Assembly (NCBI RefSeq): GCF_024713945.1
Contig: NC_134677.1
Span: 620,001 to 684,000, forward strand
Reading direction: 5' to 3'
DNA length: 64,000 bases
Source of the DNA: Dermatophagoides farinae
Lineage: Eukaryota; Arthropoda; Arachnida; Sarcoptiformes; Pyroglyphidae
Part shown: one piece after another, positions 53,201 through 64,000 of the stretch
Position numbering within the stretch: position 1 is the stretch's first letter
How the letters are laid out: the number at the start of each line of letters is the position of its first letter
Made by a program: the position numbers and the translations under genes
Notes under the pieces: model-generated
The model's database searches: none
The model's input: only the letters and a program-made list of their open reading frames with translations
What the model was told of the DNA's origin: nothing

Positions 53201-55476
53201 GCAGTAACAACAAATATCGATGTCAATATTCCAATTATATTCAGGGTGTGTATGTGTGTGTGTGTGTGAGAGAAAGAGGCATCTTTTTATATTTTCTGTA
53301 GTGTTGGTGGTGGTGGTAGTGGTGGGGGAGAAACTGTGATTCACTATTACGATGATGATCATGATGATGATCATCATCATCATCATTATGAGGAGTGAGC
53401 AAGAGAGATTCTTTCTCTATATCCAATATTGGGTAATATGGCCTGGTGAATTGAATGAATAAATTAGATCCATGAATAATCTCTTTTCATACACACACAC
53501 ACACACACACACATAGTGCCATATAAAACCGGGTTTAGTTTTTCGTTTTTTTTTTTGATGTTTGGTGTGTGTGTGTATGCTTTCCATACACGAAATACTA
53601 AATTAAAGGGGCACACACATACATATCATACATACAAACATCACATCTGGATGGGTCTATGATCCAGAAAAGAAAAAAGGAAAAAAAATATAAAGCAAAT
53701 TGGCCGACGCGTGTCACACTTATACTGAATGTTTTTTTTTCTCGTTGGCCAAATCCAACGAAAGGGGGACCAGCATCACCACCACCACCACCACCCCCAA
53801 ATAAGTTTTTCGTGTGTGTGTGTGTGTTTGTGCAAGAAATGAAGAAAATTCATTCGAAAGAATATCATTACTAGCAACACATCACTAAATAGAGAGGAAT
53901 ATTATGAATCAAGTTAAGTTGAATGAATGAGTGAATGGGAGACTATATTGTGTTATGCTTCAATAATAATTGAAAGAAAATTGTCTCTTTAAGGTTATTA
54001 TGTGTGTGTGTAATGTAATAGTATATTTATGAAGCGTTAAATGAGTCAATTTGTGGCTTAACTTTCATATATACATTATACACATACACACACACACACA
54101 AAATGTGACAATCAATTCATTCACATTCACTGTATCATATTCAATGGATATATGATTCGATTCAATTGGATTGGATTCGATTTTTACTTTTTCTTTTTTT
54201 TTTTTTTTTTTTGCTTCAGACAATAAATTGTTGTTGCCCTCTTTCATTCTATTCAATTCATTCATTTGAATGTAACAACAACAACAACAACAACAACGAT
54301 GACTATTGAAAATGAAACAGAATATATTTCGGGGTAACACGAACCACGAATTCATTCATTTCATTCATTGTCAAAAATAGTTAGTGAATAAATAAATAAT
54401 AGTGAAACGAGAAAAAAAAGATTTAGTTTTTCAAAAGTTTGTCGCGCGCTTTTAAATTTTTTTTTTTTAAATTTTCGTTTTTCTTGTTACAATAATCTGT
54501 GTGTGTGTATGGCACCAGTAACCAACTAAATGAATGAATTACTTGATCGACGAGAAGCTAATAGATTTTATGTGGTGGTGGCGGTGGTGGTAATGGAAAA
54601 AGAAGAAAAATTCAAAAAAAAAATCTGTCTCAATTTTTTTTTCTTTTTTAATGAAATGGTCACACTTCAAGTAACTCACACAAATGAATGTCAAAATTGA
54701 ATTGAATTTTGTTATTTTTTCCGTTTCATTTCGTTTATTTTTACGATAAATAAGTGTGTGTGTATGTTGGTCTGTTTTAATTGGAGCTAATAGAGCTATT
54801 AGTTGTTGGTATAAGAATGATTTTTGTATGTAACAAATTGATTGTCTAACAAACTATTAATCGATGATTCCTGATTGAATTAAAACAACAGCAAAGAAAC
54901 AGTGGTGACCGAAATTTTCAGATTGGTGTGTGTGTGGCCAGAAAAAAAAGAAATTAGCAACGCACACACACACAACTATAGTCGTATTCCATAAGGATCA
55001 AAAGTTGGAAGAGAAAGGTAAAGAGATAAAAAAAATACATCATTTATCTTGTATCCCCCCAACACACACACACACAATAGTCATCCTCTATTGTTATGAT
55101 GACGATGTTTGATCCACCACCACCAGCAACAGAATGATCACAATGAATCTTTTTTTTTCCCGTCACGCCTCAACAATATTGAACTAATATAACCAATAAT
55201 AATAATAACCAGTGAATAATAAGAGATTTGGCTAAATAAGCATCAATTTGAATGATGGACAAATGAAAAAGAATAAAATCTATTATGCGAATTAGTACTA
55301 CTTGATTCTCTCTTTTTATTTCGATATAATATTTATATATGGAAAATGGAATATTCCCCAGAAAACAAAAACAGAAATCTCAAGAGAATATTCCATCAAT
55401 GAGGTTAATAATAATAATAATGAAAACACACACACACACACGGATGACAATTACAATTATTATTATTATTGTCATT

Positions 55477-55519
55477 TCTCTCTATCTCTCTCTCTCTCTC
55501 TCTCTCACTCTCTCTCTCT
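55477..55519. repeat. (TC)n microsatellite with interruptions
   Basis: A CT/TC run broken at two points (TCTATC and TCACTC). It follows an ATT run on the same strand. Confidence 0.9.
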
Positions 55520-57450
55520 AGTGTATCATACACAATGGATTATTAATCAGAATCAGGAAAAAAATCAATAATAAATAAATCAATTTGATTGGATTGGATT
55601 TGATCATCATCATCATCATTATTGACAATTGATCAAATCAATCAAAACACACACACAGACAGGAAGAAGAAAAACTTACAACGAAAATAAAAAATGTTCT
55701 GGCCATCATCATCAATAATCATTGTCCAAAACAAACAAACAATGAAAATTTACGCTGATAAAATTCTCGTAATCATCATCATCATCATCCCTATTATTAA
55801 ATATTGGATTATTTTTTGTTTGGACTTGTTATTCTTTTTTTTTGTAAAAAAAGAGATTTTTTTTTCGTTGTTGTTGTTGTTGAAATGATCATGTTATATG
55901 GAAGATGGGGGAGATGGGGCGTGGTAGTGGTGGATCGATGATGATTACCCTTGAGGAAAAGAATTCTGTGGACATTCATTTATTGAATGGCGTGATTATC
56001 TAACAATATTGTCAATATATGGATATTTTATATCACAAAACATTGACTGATTGTGTGTGTGTGTGTGTTGTAATCAAATATTTTTGTTTTGTTTGCTTTA
56101 TACTTTTTTTTCATTTTGCCAATCATCATCAGACAAGATGCTTGTGTTCTCTTCATATAACAAACAAACAAAAAAACACAAAATGATTATTTCGATTACA
56201 TTGAATTGATTATATGATACCAACAATAAAATAATGAAAATAATAATTTTCAACACAAGAATTTTCGATTATTATTCGATACAGTCATAGAATCCAAGTA
56301 CTACAAATTTATACCAACAACACATACAACTGATCAAAACATCTGATAATTACTTTTTATTGATGATCTATTAATCGAAGAATCGATGATGATGACAGCC
56401 ATCAATTTAAATCCAATCAATCAAAAAAATTTAAAAAATAAAACACACGTTTACTCTCAAACAAAATGAATGAAATTTATCATCTGGATGGAAAAAATTC
56501 ATTTCATTCAAATATAAAACAAACAAACATGAAAAAAAACACTGACATGAGAAATTCTTACATTTCAATTATTACATAGTATTATTTGTGCAGATTCAAA
56601 TCAAACACAAGAATAATAAAAGAAAAAAACATTCGATGCCCTTATTTGCATAAAATCTAATTTAAATTTTTTTTCTTATGTATTGTAGAAATGGAAAAAA
56701 AATTAGAATAAATGAAACAAAATAATTACCTGATGGTGGTGGTGGTGAGTTCTGTGTCTGTACACGTAAACACAGATGCTTTTAAATGATGTTCAATCAG
56801 AAAAAAAATTGGCCCTTTGTTTATATATTGGCCATATCAATTCACAATCAAATCGATGATGATGATGATGATGAGATGTATGGTCAGAATTCATTTCATT
56901 TCATTTTATTTTATTGTGTGTGTGTGTGTGGGTGGTACAATTCTCTTGTGAATTTGATGATGATGATGATGGTGATTCGTATTTTTATAAAACTTGTGGT
57001 ATTAAATACACTGGATAAAAATTGATGATGATGATGATGATGATAAAAATGAATCATTTATAAATCTGTTGTATCAAAAAAAAGTGTGATTTTTAAATTA
57101 TTAATTCATTATTTATCCACCACTGCTTGTTTGGTGGTTTTTTTTCAGTTGCTGAATGAAGAAAAAGAAGAAAATTTTTGTGTAATGGTGGTGGTTATCC
57201 TTCATTGACTCTTTTTTTATGATATGGGATGAAATGAAATGATGGCACTGAAAAACAGATGTTTGTAATTTACATTTATTATCGTTATAATAGATTCGAT
57301 TTTGATTATCACACACACAAACACACACGAGGATAACTTTTGTAAATGGGATTCTGGGATACAACCGTACGAAAAAAAAAACATTTAAAAATTAAGAATT
57401 GATGATGATGATGAAGACTGTCTTCTTTTTTTTTTGCTGAAAAAAATTAC

Positions 57451-57575
57451 CACTAAAAACAATATTCGTTAGCCGTTCAATTTGTGTCAGTTGTTGATTG
57501 TATATAATTTCTTGGTGAATTTCAATTTCTTCATCATCCAGAATGAAATGTTTATTTGATGATGATGTTGATTCA
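57451..57575 (-). CDS. Possible isolated coding exon of an unknown gene
   Basis: On the minus strand a 125-base segment has an AG acceptor (TTGTGATAG) and a GT donor (AGTGGTAATT). It is open in the frame reading NKHFILDDEEIEIHQEIIYN then QQLTQIERLTNIVF. This is amphipathic, complex and unlike the triplet-repeat peptides around it. A second weak exon-like segment with matching phase, 56757-56730, lies downstream. No family was recognised and no start or stop was located. It may be a chance open segment. Confidence 0.3.
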
Positions 57576-58476
57576 CTATCACAACGAAAAAAAGTGTTAA
57601 TAAGATTTTTTTTGTGTTTTCTTCCACTGTTTATTAAATTAAATTATTCTTTTGGCTTTTATTTTATTATGTGGTCGCAGTTCATTTGGTTGGTTTGGTC
57701 GATTTAATTTGCTGTTGTTGTTGTTGTTGTTACTGCTGCTGCAATGATGATGGTGGTGGTGGTGGTTTATTTTTTTTTCATTTCAGTTGTTGAGTGGTTA
57801 TTTTTGTTTTGAATAATTTAACTTGATTGTTTGGTTTGGTTTGGCTAGGTTGTTTTCAAATCCATAATTGATGATATAAAATGTTGTTATTTGTTGATGA
57901 TTATGGTCCAGCAATGGCAATTGTTCAACATGGGAGTAATTCACAAAGGACGAACAACAACAATAATAACAACAAAAAACAGCTTAAATGAAACCAATTT
58001 ATTTTAGGACCACCACAAAGATTTTTCATTTTCATTTTATTCATTGGATTTTTTCCCTTGTTGTTGTTGATGATGATGATCACATTTTATGTGTGTGTGT
58101 CTGTGTGTGTGTGTGAGAAACGAGAAATCTCTTAGTCTCAAATGTTATTAAATATTGAATAAAAAATACACCAAAAACACATTCACTTCATTGTAAGCCC
58201 AATTAATATTAACACACACACACACACACATAGACAAAATCTTCGTGGACCAAAGGGACATGGATTTTTATTTTGCTGTTAAATCTTGATTCAACTTTTT
58301 TTTGTTGTTGTTCAGCCACATCATAATGATGATGATGTTGAAGCGTTCGTTGTTGTTGTTGTGATTATGGGCCAACTTTAAATTAATGGTTAAATTGGAT
58401 GATTTTTTTTTCTTTCTTTCTTGGTTTTTAATAATTTACAAATTAGTATCATCAACATTAAAAGAAGAGAATCTCT

Positions 58477-58494
58477 ATTTGGTATATACCAAAT
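58477..58494. repeat. 18-bp perfect palindrome
   Basis: ATTTGGTATATACCAAAT is its own reverse complement. A related palindrome, TTGGTATACCAA, occurs at 4982-4993. Function unknown. Confidence 0.85.
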
Positions 58495-58575
58495 GTGAAT
58501 AAAAATAAAATTCAATCTACCCATTTTTACAATCATTAGAATCTTTTTTCGAATCCTAATTTTTTTTTCACAAAC

Positions 58576-58584
58576 GCCATCTAT
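58576..58584. promoter_or_regulatory. GCCATCTAT word downstream of ITFG1
   Basis: Third copy of the 9-mer seen near other gene starts, here about 190 bases beyond the ITFG1 stop. If it marks promoters, it would point to an unannotated transcript starting here and running away from ITFG1. Confidence 0.3.
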
Positions 58585-58775
58585 CAACCATCAAATTAAT
58601 TAACACAATGTTCGAAACAAAATTTTTTGTTTTGTTTTGTTTTGTAAATCAATCAATCAATAATTTTAATAAATTGTGTAAAATAAAATATAAAAAAAAA
58701 TCAATACAAAAAAAATACTAATTACATACAGAATGACAACAATAATCGTATGTATAGCCAAATTCGAAAATGTTT

Positions 58776-61017
58776 TTATAACCAAGCATTACGATATTGT
58801 TGATTATCGATACGATCTTCAACTTTTTCACGAAAATGTAATATCGATATGGCACATGTTAATATTAGACCAAGTATCAATAGAAATGATAATGAGACCA
58901 ATGAATATATGCTCATGTTGATGAACACACGTAATTCCCAATTTTTCATTTGATCCGGTTCATATGGCACTATAACCAAATTTGATCCAGGTATTATTTC
59001 ATTCCATTTACGTGTACGTGATGGATTTTTACCATTTGCAATCGATATGGATAAATCATTTATAACGTTCAAAACATCACCTAAACCAAATATAATATAT
59101 GGTGGCTGTAAAGCAAAATGAGCCGTTTGACTCATCTGCACTGAACAACAATGATCATCAGTATATGGGCCAGCAAAACAAACCATTGCACCAGGTGGTG
59201 TACCACCATACGCTAAATGATTTGGACATTTATGATCTTCAGTTTTATCCGAACATAGTCCAGAAATAACGTTAACACGAAGAAAACTAAAATATAATGA
59301 TTTTTCTCCATAATAATCATATGATTGTAATGTCAACTGATTCGTATGGGCATTTTCCGTCGTTATCAATAAATTTAATCTTCCATTATTGAATATATCG
59401 AATAAGCTGACCATACGAACATTTTCCGTATATTCACCGATCCAATCTAATTGAAATATACGATTCCATGTATTTTTTTCACCATCAATCATTTTATTTA
59501 AAAAAATCGCCGCAACAGTTTGTTCAGTTTGTTGATCGAATAATATTGTTGCAAAATCTGGATAACCATCATAATCAATATCACCAATATGTAATGTAAC
59601 AGGAATTTCAATATAATCACAGAAACGAGAATCGATAAATGTTAATGTACGATTAAATTCTGTACCCAATGGTTCAGTTGTATTCAATATTGAAAACCAA
59701 TCACCGGTATCCATGTCGAAAACCATTAAATTTGGCTGTTTACATTGTGCAAATGATTTGGCATCCGAATCCAAACAAACTGGAATCAGATGTTCTAATT
59801 TTCCATCATAATTTCAGATCAACAAATGATGATTGGCCACGTATACTGGCAATAGTTGGAAATGAATAAAGATTTTCACCATTTTGATTCGGTTGAAAAC
59901 CTTCTTGTGGTATATTATAAATATATTCAAATTCATTTTGGCCATTTATGAACAGATCCGAAGTCATATCAATCAAATACGAATTGAGATTAAGAAAACC
60001 ACTTGCATGTGGATGTGCTAAATGTTTGATTTTTGTTAAATTCGACAGACAAACATATCGATTCTTTAGTTCGTGTTTTGAATCGATTGTTAAATTATTA
60101 TAAAGATCGATTGTATCGATAGTAGTATCGGTCACGCCACCAAGTACAAGTTGTAATGAACAATCATCGGTTTCAACAATAAAATCAGAGATCATATCAC
60201 CATTGTAATCTAAATGTTTTCAAATGGAAACGAAAAATTTTTATGAAAAACTTTTGGAACAATATATTGAACACCCACACTTACCCAAAATGAATGGTTC
60301 ACTTTTTGCATTATTGATTAGAATTTTTTTTCGTTCATTACAATTAAATTCTTCAGCTGTTGTATTACCATTGACTAGTATGATATCATAACGTGATTTA
60401 AATTTCGTTGATTTCACCGTTATCAATAAATCTTGATGCATATGGCCAGTAAAATCAGATGCAATTAAATTGTAAACATTATTTGATAAATGACAATGAA
60501 AATCGTGGACAATCGATAAACAACGACGTGAACCAAAAAATGTTAACACCGTTTTACCATCAACACATGAATGTCCTTTCAATAGATAAATGCTGGTACC
60601 ATTATTGCCAAGCATAAAAATATCCGTAAATTTATCTGAATCAAAATCACCATATGCTAATGGTATGGCCGATATATTTTCAATCATTGATTGTGGATTG
60701 AATGGTGAATATATTGCTTCCGGTGCAAGAAATTTTGTTGTACCATATGATAATCTGGATTGTGACTGTGATGATGATGATGACGATGATGATGATGGAA
60801 GGAAAAAATTTTCAAAATTAAAATTTGACAATTTATCCGTCAAATTGATTAAATTATAATTATCATCCACATGATCATCATCGATTATGGATCGATTTGC
60901 GGAATTATTATTCACTATTTGTTGTGATAATGATTGTAGTATGGTTATCAAAGAAAAAACTATAAAAACACTGGTTATTAAATAATGAAAATGATGAAAA
61001 CAATTTTGTAATGGCAT
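58776..61017 (-). CDS. ITFG1: ITFG1/TIP (linkin) membrane protein, with frame break
   Basis: A type I membrane glycoprotein with FG-GAP repeats, implicated in cell adhesion and signalling. Two minus-strand exons, 61017-60285 and 60209-58776, encode about 721 residues. A hydrophobic signal segment follows the start (LITSVFIVFSLITILQ). FG-GAP-like repeats include YGDFDSDKFTDIFML, DYNGDMISDFIVETDD and HIGDIDYDGYPDFATILF. The family block QTAHFALQPPYIIFGLGDVLN precedes a C-terminal membrane helix (SLSFLLILGLILTCAISILHF) and a short cytoplasmic tail. The frame breaks near 59812-59814, where a three-base T run (AAA on the coding strand) has one base too many for FVDL to read on into YDGKLEHLIP. A one-base indel, probably in the assembly, explains it. 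The first exon also carries a Ser run. Confidence 0.92.
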
Positions 61018-62129
61018 GGCTGTTGTTGTTTGTTGTCAAAAAACTTTTAATTTTAAAAAAAAAATCACAACAACAACAACAACAATGATGGTTGATGACA
61101 GTTAATTTTTTTTCCAAAAAAAAAAATTCACAAATTCATGATGTTTATTGATGTATACACTATGCTCAACTCATGACAAAATCCAACGATGATGATCATC
61201 AACCAATGTAAATGTGTATTTCCAGAAGAAAAACACGACGTAGCAACAAACAACAACCACGAGCCTCAACAACAATATTGATCATCATCATTCATTTCAG
61301 TGCAAAATGTATGTTTCCACAGACACACACACACACAAACACACACAAACACAAAACAGTTATCAAATGATGAAATACACACACAAACAAACAAAAAACA
61401 CTTGATAGAATGATGATTCAATTAATAAAAAAAGTGGTTGTTTGATCGCTGTAGTAGTGGCGTGGCTTTTTGATGATGATGATAATTTTGTCTGATTGAG
61501 AATGATGATTTTATCGATTTTTTTTACTTGATTCCGCCACTTGTTGTTGTTGTGGTTGTTGTTGTTGTTGTTGATGTTGTTGATGATGCACAATGAGGAA
61601 ACCAAAAAAAAAAAATTCAGGTCAAAATTGACAGTACGATCTGAAACTTTTCTGAAAAACTTTTTATTTTTATTTTTCCAACATTTTAAAAATTATTAAT
61701 GATCGTTTTTTTTACAAAATCGTCGTTTGTTTATTTATGTGTATGTGTGTGTTAAATCGAAATTGAATATGAAAATCAATCAATAATCAATAATCATCAT
61801 TTTTATTTTATTTTTGTTTTTTTTTCTGAGTAGTAATAATAATATTAATAAGTAATAATACGAATATATAAATGGGGTTGAGGGGGGTGGTTTTGTTGGT
61901 TTTGAAGATAAAAATTAATGGGCGATTCATTGATTGATTGTGTAGAGCTGTCTTCTACTATTATAGTGTGTGTATGTGTGTTGGCTGAATCGTATAGAAT
62001 CAAATTTTTTTTTTCTCACAACACAGATCGATTTTGAGTGTGTGGGTGTGTGAAAATTATTTTTTTCGAATCCAATTATTAGGTTGATTATTTTTGTTTT
62101 CATTTACAAAAAAGACAAAGAAAAAAAAT
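61018..62129. other. Intergenic region between ITFG1 and Rab7
   Basis: About 1.1 kb holding the ITFG1 upstream side and the Rab7 3-prime side. Contains GTT/CAA runs, a CA run near 61322-61352, and T homopolymers. No coding sequence or RNA gene was recognised. Confidence 0.65.
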
Positions 62130-63021
62130 TTAACAAGCACAATTATCATTTCGTTGTTGATTTTGATCCTGTGAAAGATTAATTTTATCAGGAAATTCAG
62201 AATTATACAATTCAACTTCAGTTTCTTGGGCTAAACCATTTTTGGCTACAGTTGAAAATGCTTGATCAACATTAATGGCTTCTTTTGCGCTTGTTTCAAA
62301 GTATGGAATGTTATTCTTACTTTGACACCATCCTTGTGCACGTTTAGCTGAAACCTTATTATTATATGGGGTGGAAAAAAAAATTCAATTAAAATGTCAA
62401 TTTCAAATCAAACAACTAAACTTACGGCACGATTATCCAGATCAACTTTATTACCAATAACAACGAATGGAAAATTTTCCGGATCACGTGGTGATGCTTG
62501 AATCAAAAATTCATCACGCCATGAATCCAATGATTTAAATGAACCAGGTGATGTTACATCATATACAAGTACACAACAATCGGCACCACGATAGAATGCA
62601 ACACCCAATGATTGAAATCGTTCCTGTCCTGCTGTATCCCAAATCTAATAGAACAGAAAAAAAATTTGTAACATCAACCAAATTGAATTGAAAAAAACCA
62701 GTAAAAACAAACCTGCATAGTAACAAGACGATCATCAACAATAATTTCTTTGGTGAGAAAATCTGCACCAATAGTCGCTTTATATTGATTGGAAAATTTA
62801 TGATTTACATATTGATTCATTAACGATGTTTTCCCCACACTATAGCAATCAATGATGATGAAATCATCAATTTAAAAAAAAGGAAAAAGAAAAAACAACA
62901 ACCAGGAAATTCGTCAATTAAAAAAAAAAATAAACGGCAATAAAAAAAATTACACGATTATAACATACCCACTATCACCAAGAATGATTACTTTTAACAA
63001 TGCCTTTTTACGTGATGCCAT
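62130..63021 (-). CDS. Rab7: Rab7 small GTPase
   Basis: Rab7 directs late endosome and lysosome traffic, cycling between GTP and GDP forms on membranes. Four minus-strand exons, 63021-62969, 62839-62713, 62644-62426 and 62354-62130, join in phase to 207 residues, the same as human RAB7A. All GTPase motifs are present: P-loop GDSGVGKTS (split by intron 1 within the glycine codon), switch I ATIGADF, switch [16 protein letters not shown] and ETSAK. The Rab7-specific QETEVELYN is followed by a variable tail ending CAC, the double-geranylgeranylation motif. A 5-prime UTR intron at about 63188-63610 is plausible: donor CAGGTAAAT and a pyrimidine-rich acceptor ending TTTTAG. No reading-frame problem was seen. 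Confidence 0.99.
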
Positions 63022-64000
63022 AATGATGATGATTTATTTGTTTATTTATTTTTATTACGATGAAATAGCCAGGAAAAAAACAGAGAAAATGAATTCAATT
63101 ATTTAATTATCGATTTGATGATTGATGAAGAATAAATCCAATATAATGATTATCGATGATTGACCAGAGAATTTTTTTAAAATTTATCTAAAATAACGAA
63201 GAAAAAGAATAATTAGTCAATCAATGTGTTTATGTAAATACAGAAATGAATGTTTGTTGCTCTCATTCAAATGTGTATATGGTAAAGTCACATACAACAC
63301 ACACACACCAGAAACATTTTCAAAAAAAAAAAAAAATTGATAACCATCCACATCAAATATGTACACTATCGACTAAAAAAAAAATCAATCAAATGAAATG
63401 AAAAAAAAATCAGCCATCTATAAACTATATATCAATGGAAGTAGAAGAGAAAAAAAGATATGAAACAAAAAAAAAATTTTTTGTGGGTGGTTCATTCATC
63501 CATTCGAATCATCCGAGCACCAGATTTTTTCTTCGTTTTTTTTGCAATGATTTCACACAAACCAATCGGTTCATTTTAATCAATATTGAAATGAGGAAAA
63601 AAAAATTTACCTGAAAAGGAATTTGATGAACAAAAAAAAAACAAAAAGGCAACAATAATGACACTAACACAAACACACAGAGAGAGAAACAATTAATTCA
63701 ATGGCAGATTTGATGATGATGATGTTGTTGTTGATGACTAATGGAATCAAAATTACCCACAATCAATCAACCAAAACAAATAGACGATGAAATATGATGG
63801 TGATGATGATGATTCAATTTTTATTGTATTTGAATGATTTTTTTCTGTTTTGTTTTGTTTTTTTGTTCCGTTCAATCAAAATTCATTAATTTGTCAATAA
63901 TTGGGGCCAGCAAATAATAATAATAAAAAAAAATAAATAAATCACTACGAAGATGAAAATAAATGATGATGATATCTTTCACTTTGAAATAGGATCAGTA
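63022..64000. other. Rab7 5-prime region to the window edge
   Basis: Contains the proposed Rab7 leader intron (about 63188-63610) and its upstream non-coding exon and promoter. A GCCATCTAT word at 63413-63421 lies within it. Remaining sequence is CAT/ATG triplets and homopolymers. No further coding sequence was recognised. Confidence 0.55.
63413..63421. promoter_or_regulatory. GCCATCTAT word in the Rab7 5-prime region
   Basis: Fourth copy of the recurrent 9-mer, 392 bases upstream of the Rab7 start codon. It lies in the proposed leader intron or, if that intron is not real, in the promoter. Confidence 0.35.

Larger units (their letters stand above)
47812..58775. other. Second gene-poor region, slouch to ITFG1
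   Basis: About 11 kb without a recognised conserved gene. Content is CAT/ATG triplets, CA/TG, GA/TC and GTT/CAA runs and homopolymers. Non-repetitive islands lie near 49550-49650, 51280-51400, 51590-51680, 55140-55280, 57440-57580 and 58380-58600. One of these (57451-57575, minus) looks like a coding exon. Because slouch-class developmental genes usually have extended enhancers, part of this may be its regulatory landscape, though that is inference. Confidence 0.7.

Noticed and set aside
55664-55700. Strong GTAAGT donor on the minus strand after ATGGCCAGAACATTTTTTAT
   Set aside because: It could be a short signal-peptide exon, but the open part is nine codons, mostly A/T, and no downstream partner exon was found.

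Overview
This window looks like AT-rich nuclear DNA of a compact animal genome, most likely an arthropod. My best guess is an acariform (astigmatan, dust-mite-like) mite. The basis is animal-only gene content (NK1 homeobox gene, Enhancer of zeste, DCAF1, ITFG1), many 45-100 bp introns with GTAAGT donors, coding genes packed within a few hundred bases, and non-coding DNA saturated with ATG/CAT triplets, CA/TG and GA dinucleotides and A/T homopolymers. The species-level guess is inference.

Layout. 1-15.4 kb is a gene-poor, simple-repeat-rich stretch. 15.4-43.3 kb is a dense gene block: NBAS/Sec39 (+); RNASEH2B (-) carrying a complete urocanase gene (UROC1, +) inside its first intron; DCAF1 (+, 15 exons); ING3 (-); an unrecognised two-exon gene (-); BRPF (+); MPHOSPH6 (-); an unrecognised coiled-coil gene (-); E(z)/EZH (+); a NOPCHAP1-like gene (+); and RNA polymerase III subunit RPC2 (+). 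A 2.1 kb gap leads to an NK1/slouch homeobox gene (+, 45.5-47.8 kb). A second desert of about 11 kb follows. The window ends with ITFG1/TIP (-) and Rab7 (-).

How the genes relate. Several block genes work on chromatin or its turnover (E(z), ING3, BRPF, DCAF1). Others serve ribosome and RNA production (MPHOSPH6, NOPCHAP1-like, RPC2), genome maintenance (RNASEH2B) or membrane traffic (NBAS, Rab7). Nothing suggests an operon; their proximity looks like genome compaction. Compaction is extreme in places. NBAS and RNASEH2B stop codons lie 5 bp apart. UROC1 ends inside an antisense RNASEH2B exon. BRPF and MPHOSPH6 share one palindromic TCATGA as Ser-stop on both strands.

Most notable: the nested, overlapping urocanase; an NBAS without its beta-propeller and a BRPF without its PWWP end; three single-base reading-frame breaks in otherwise conserved genes (NBAS, DCAF1, ITFG1), which look like homopolymer or assembly indels; a strong hairpin just upstream of the E(z) start; shared promoter words (CACGTG, an E2F-like site, GCCATCTAT); an orphan protein with a 7-residue repeat; and one exon-like segment in the second desert. 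I found no mobile element, tRNA, rRNA or CRISPR array, and no clearly new multi-gene system.
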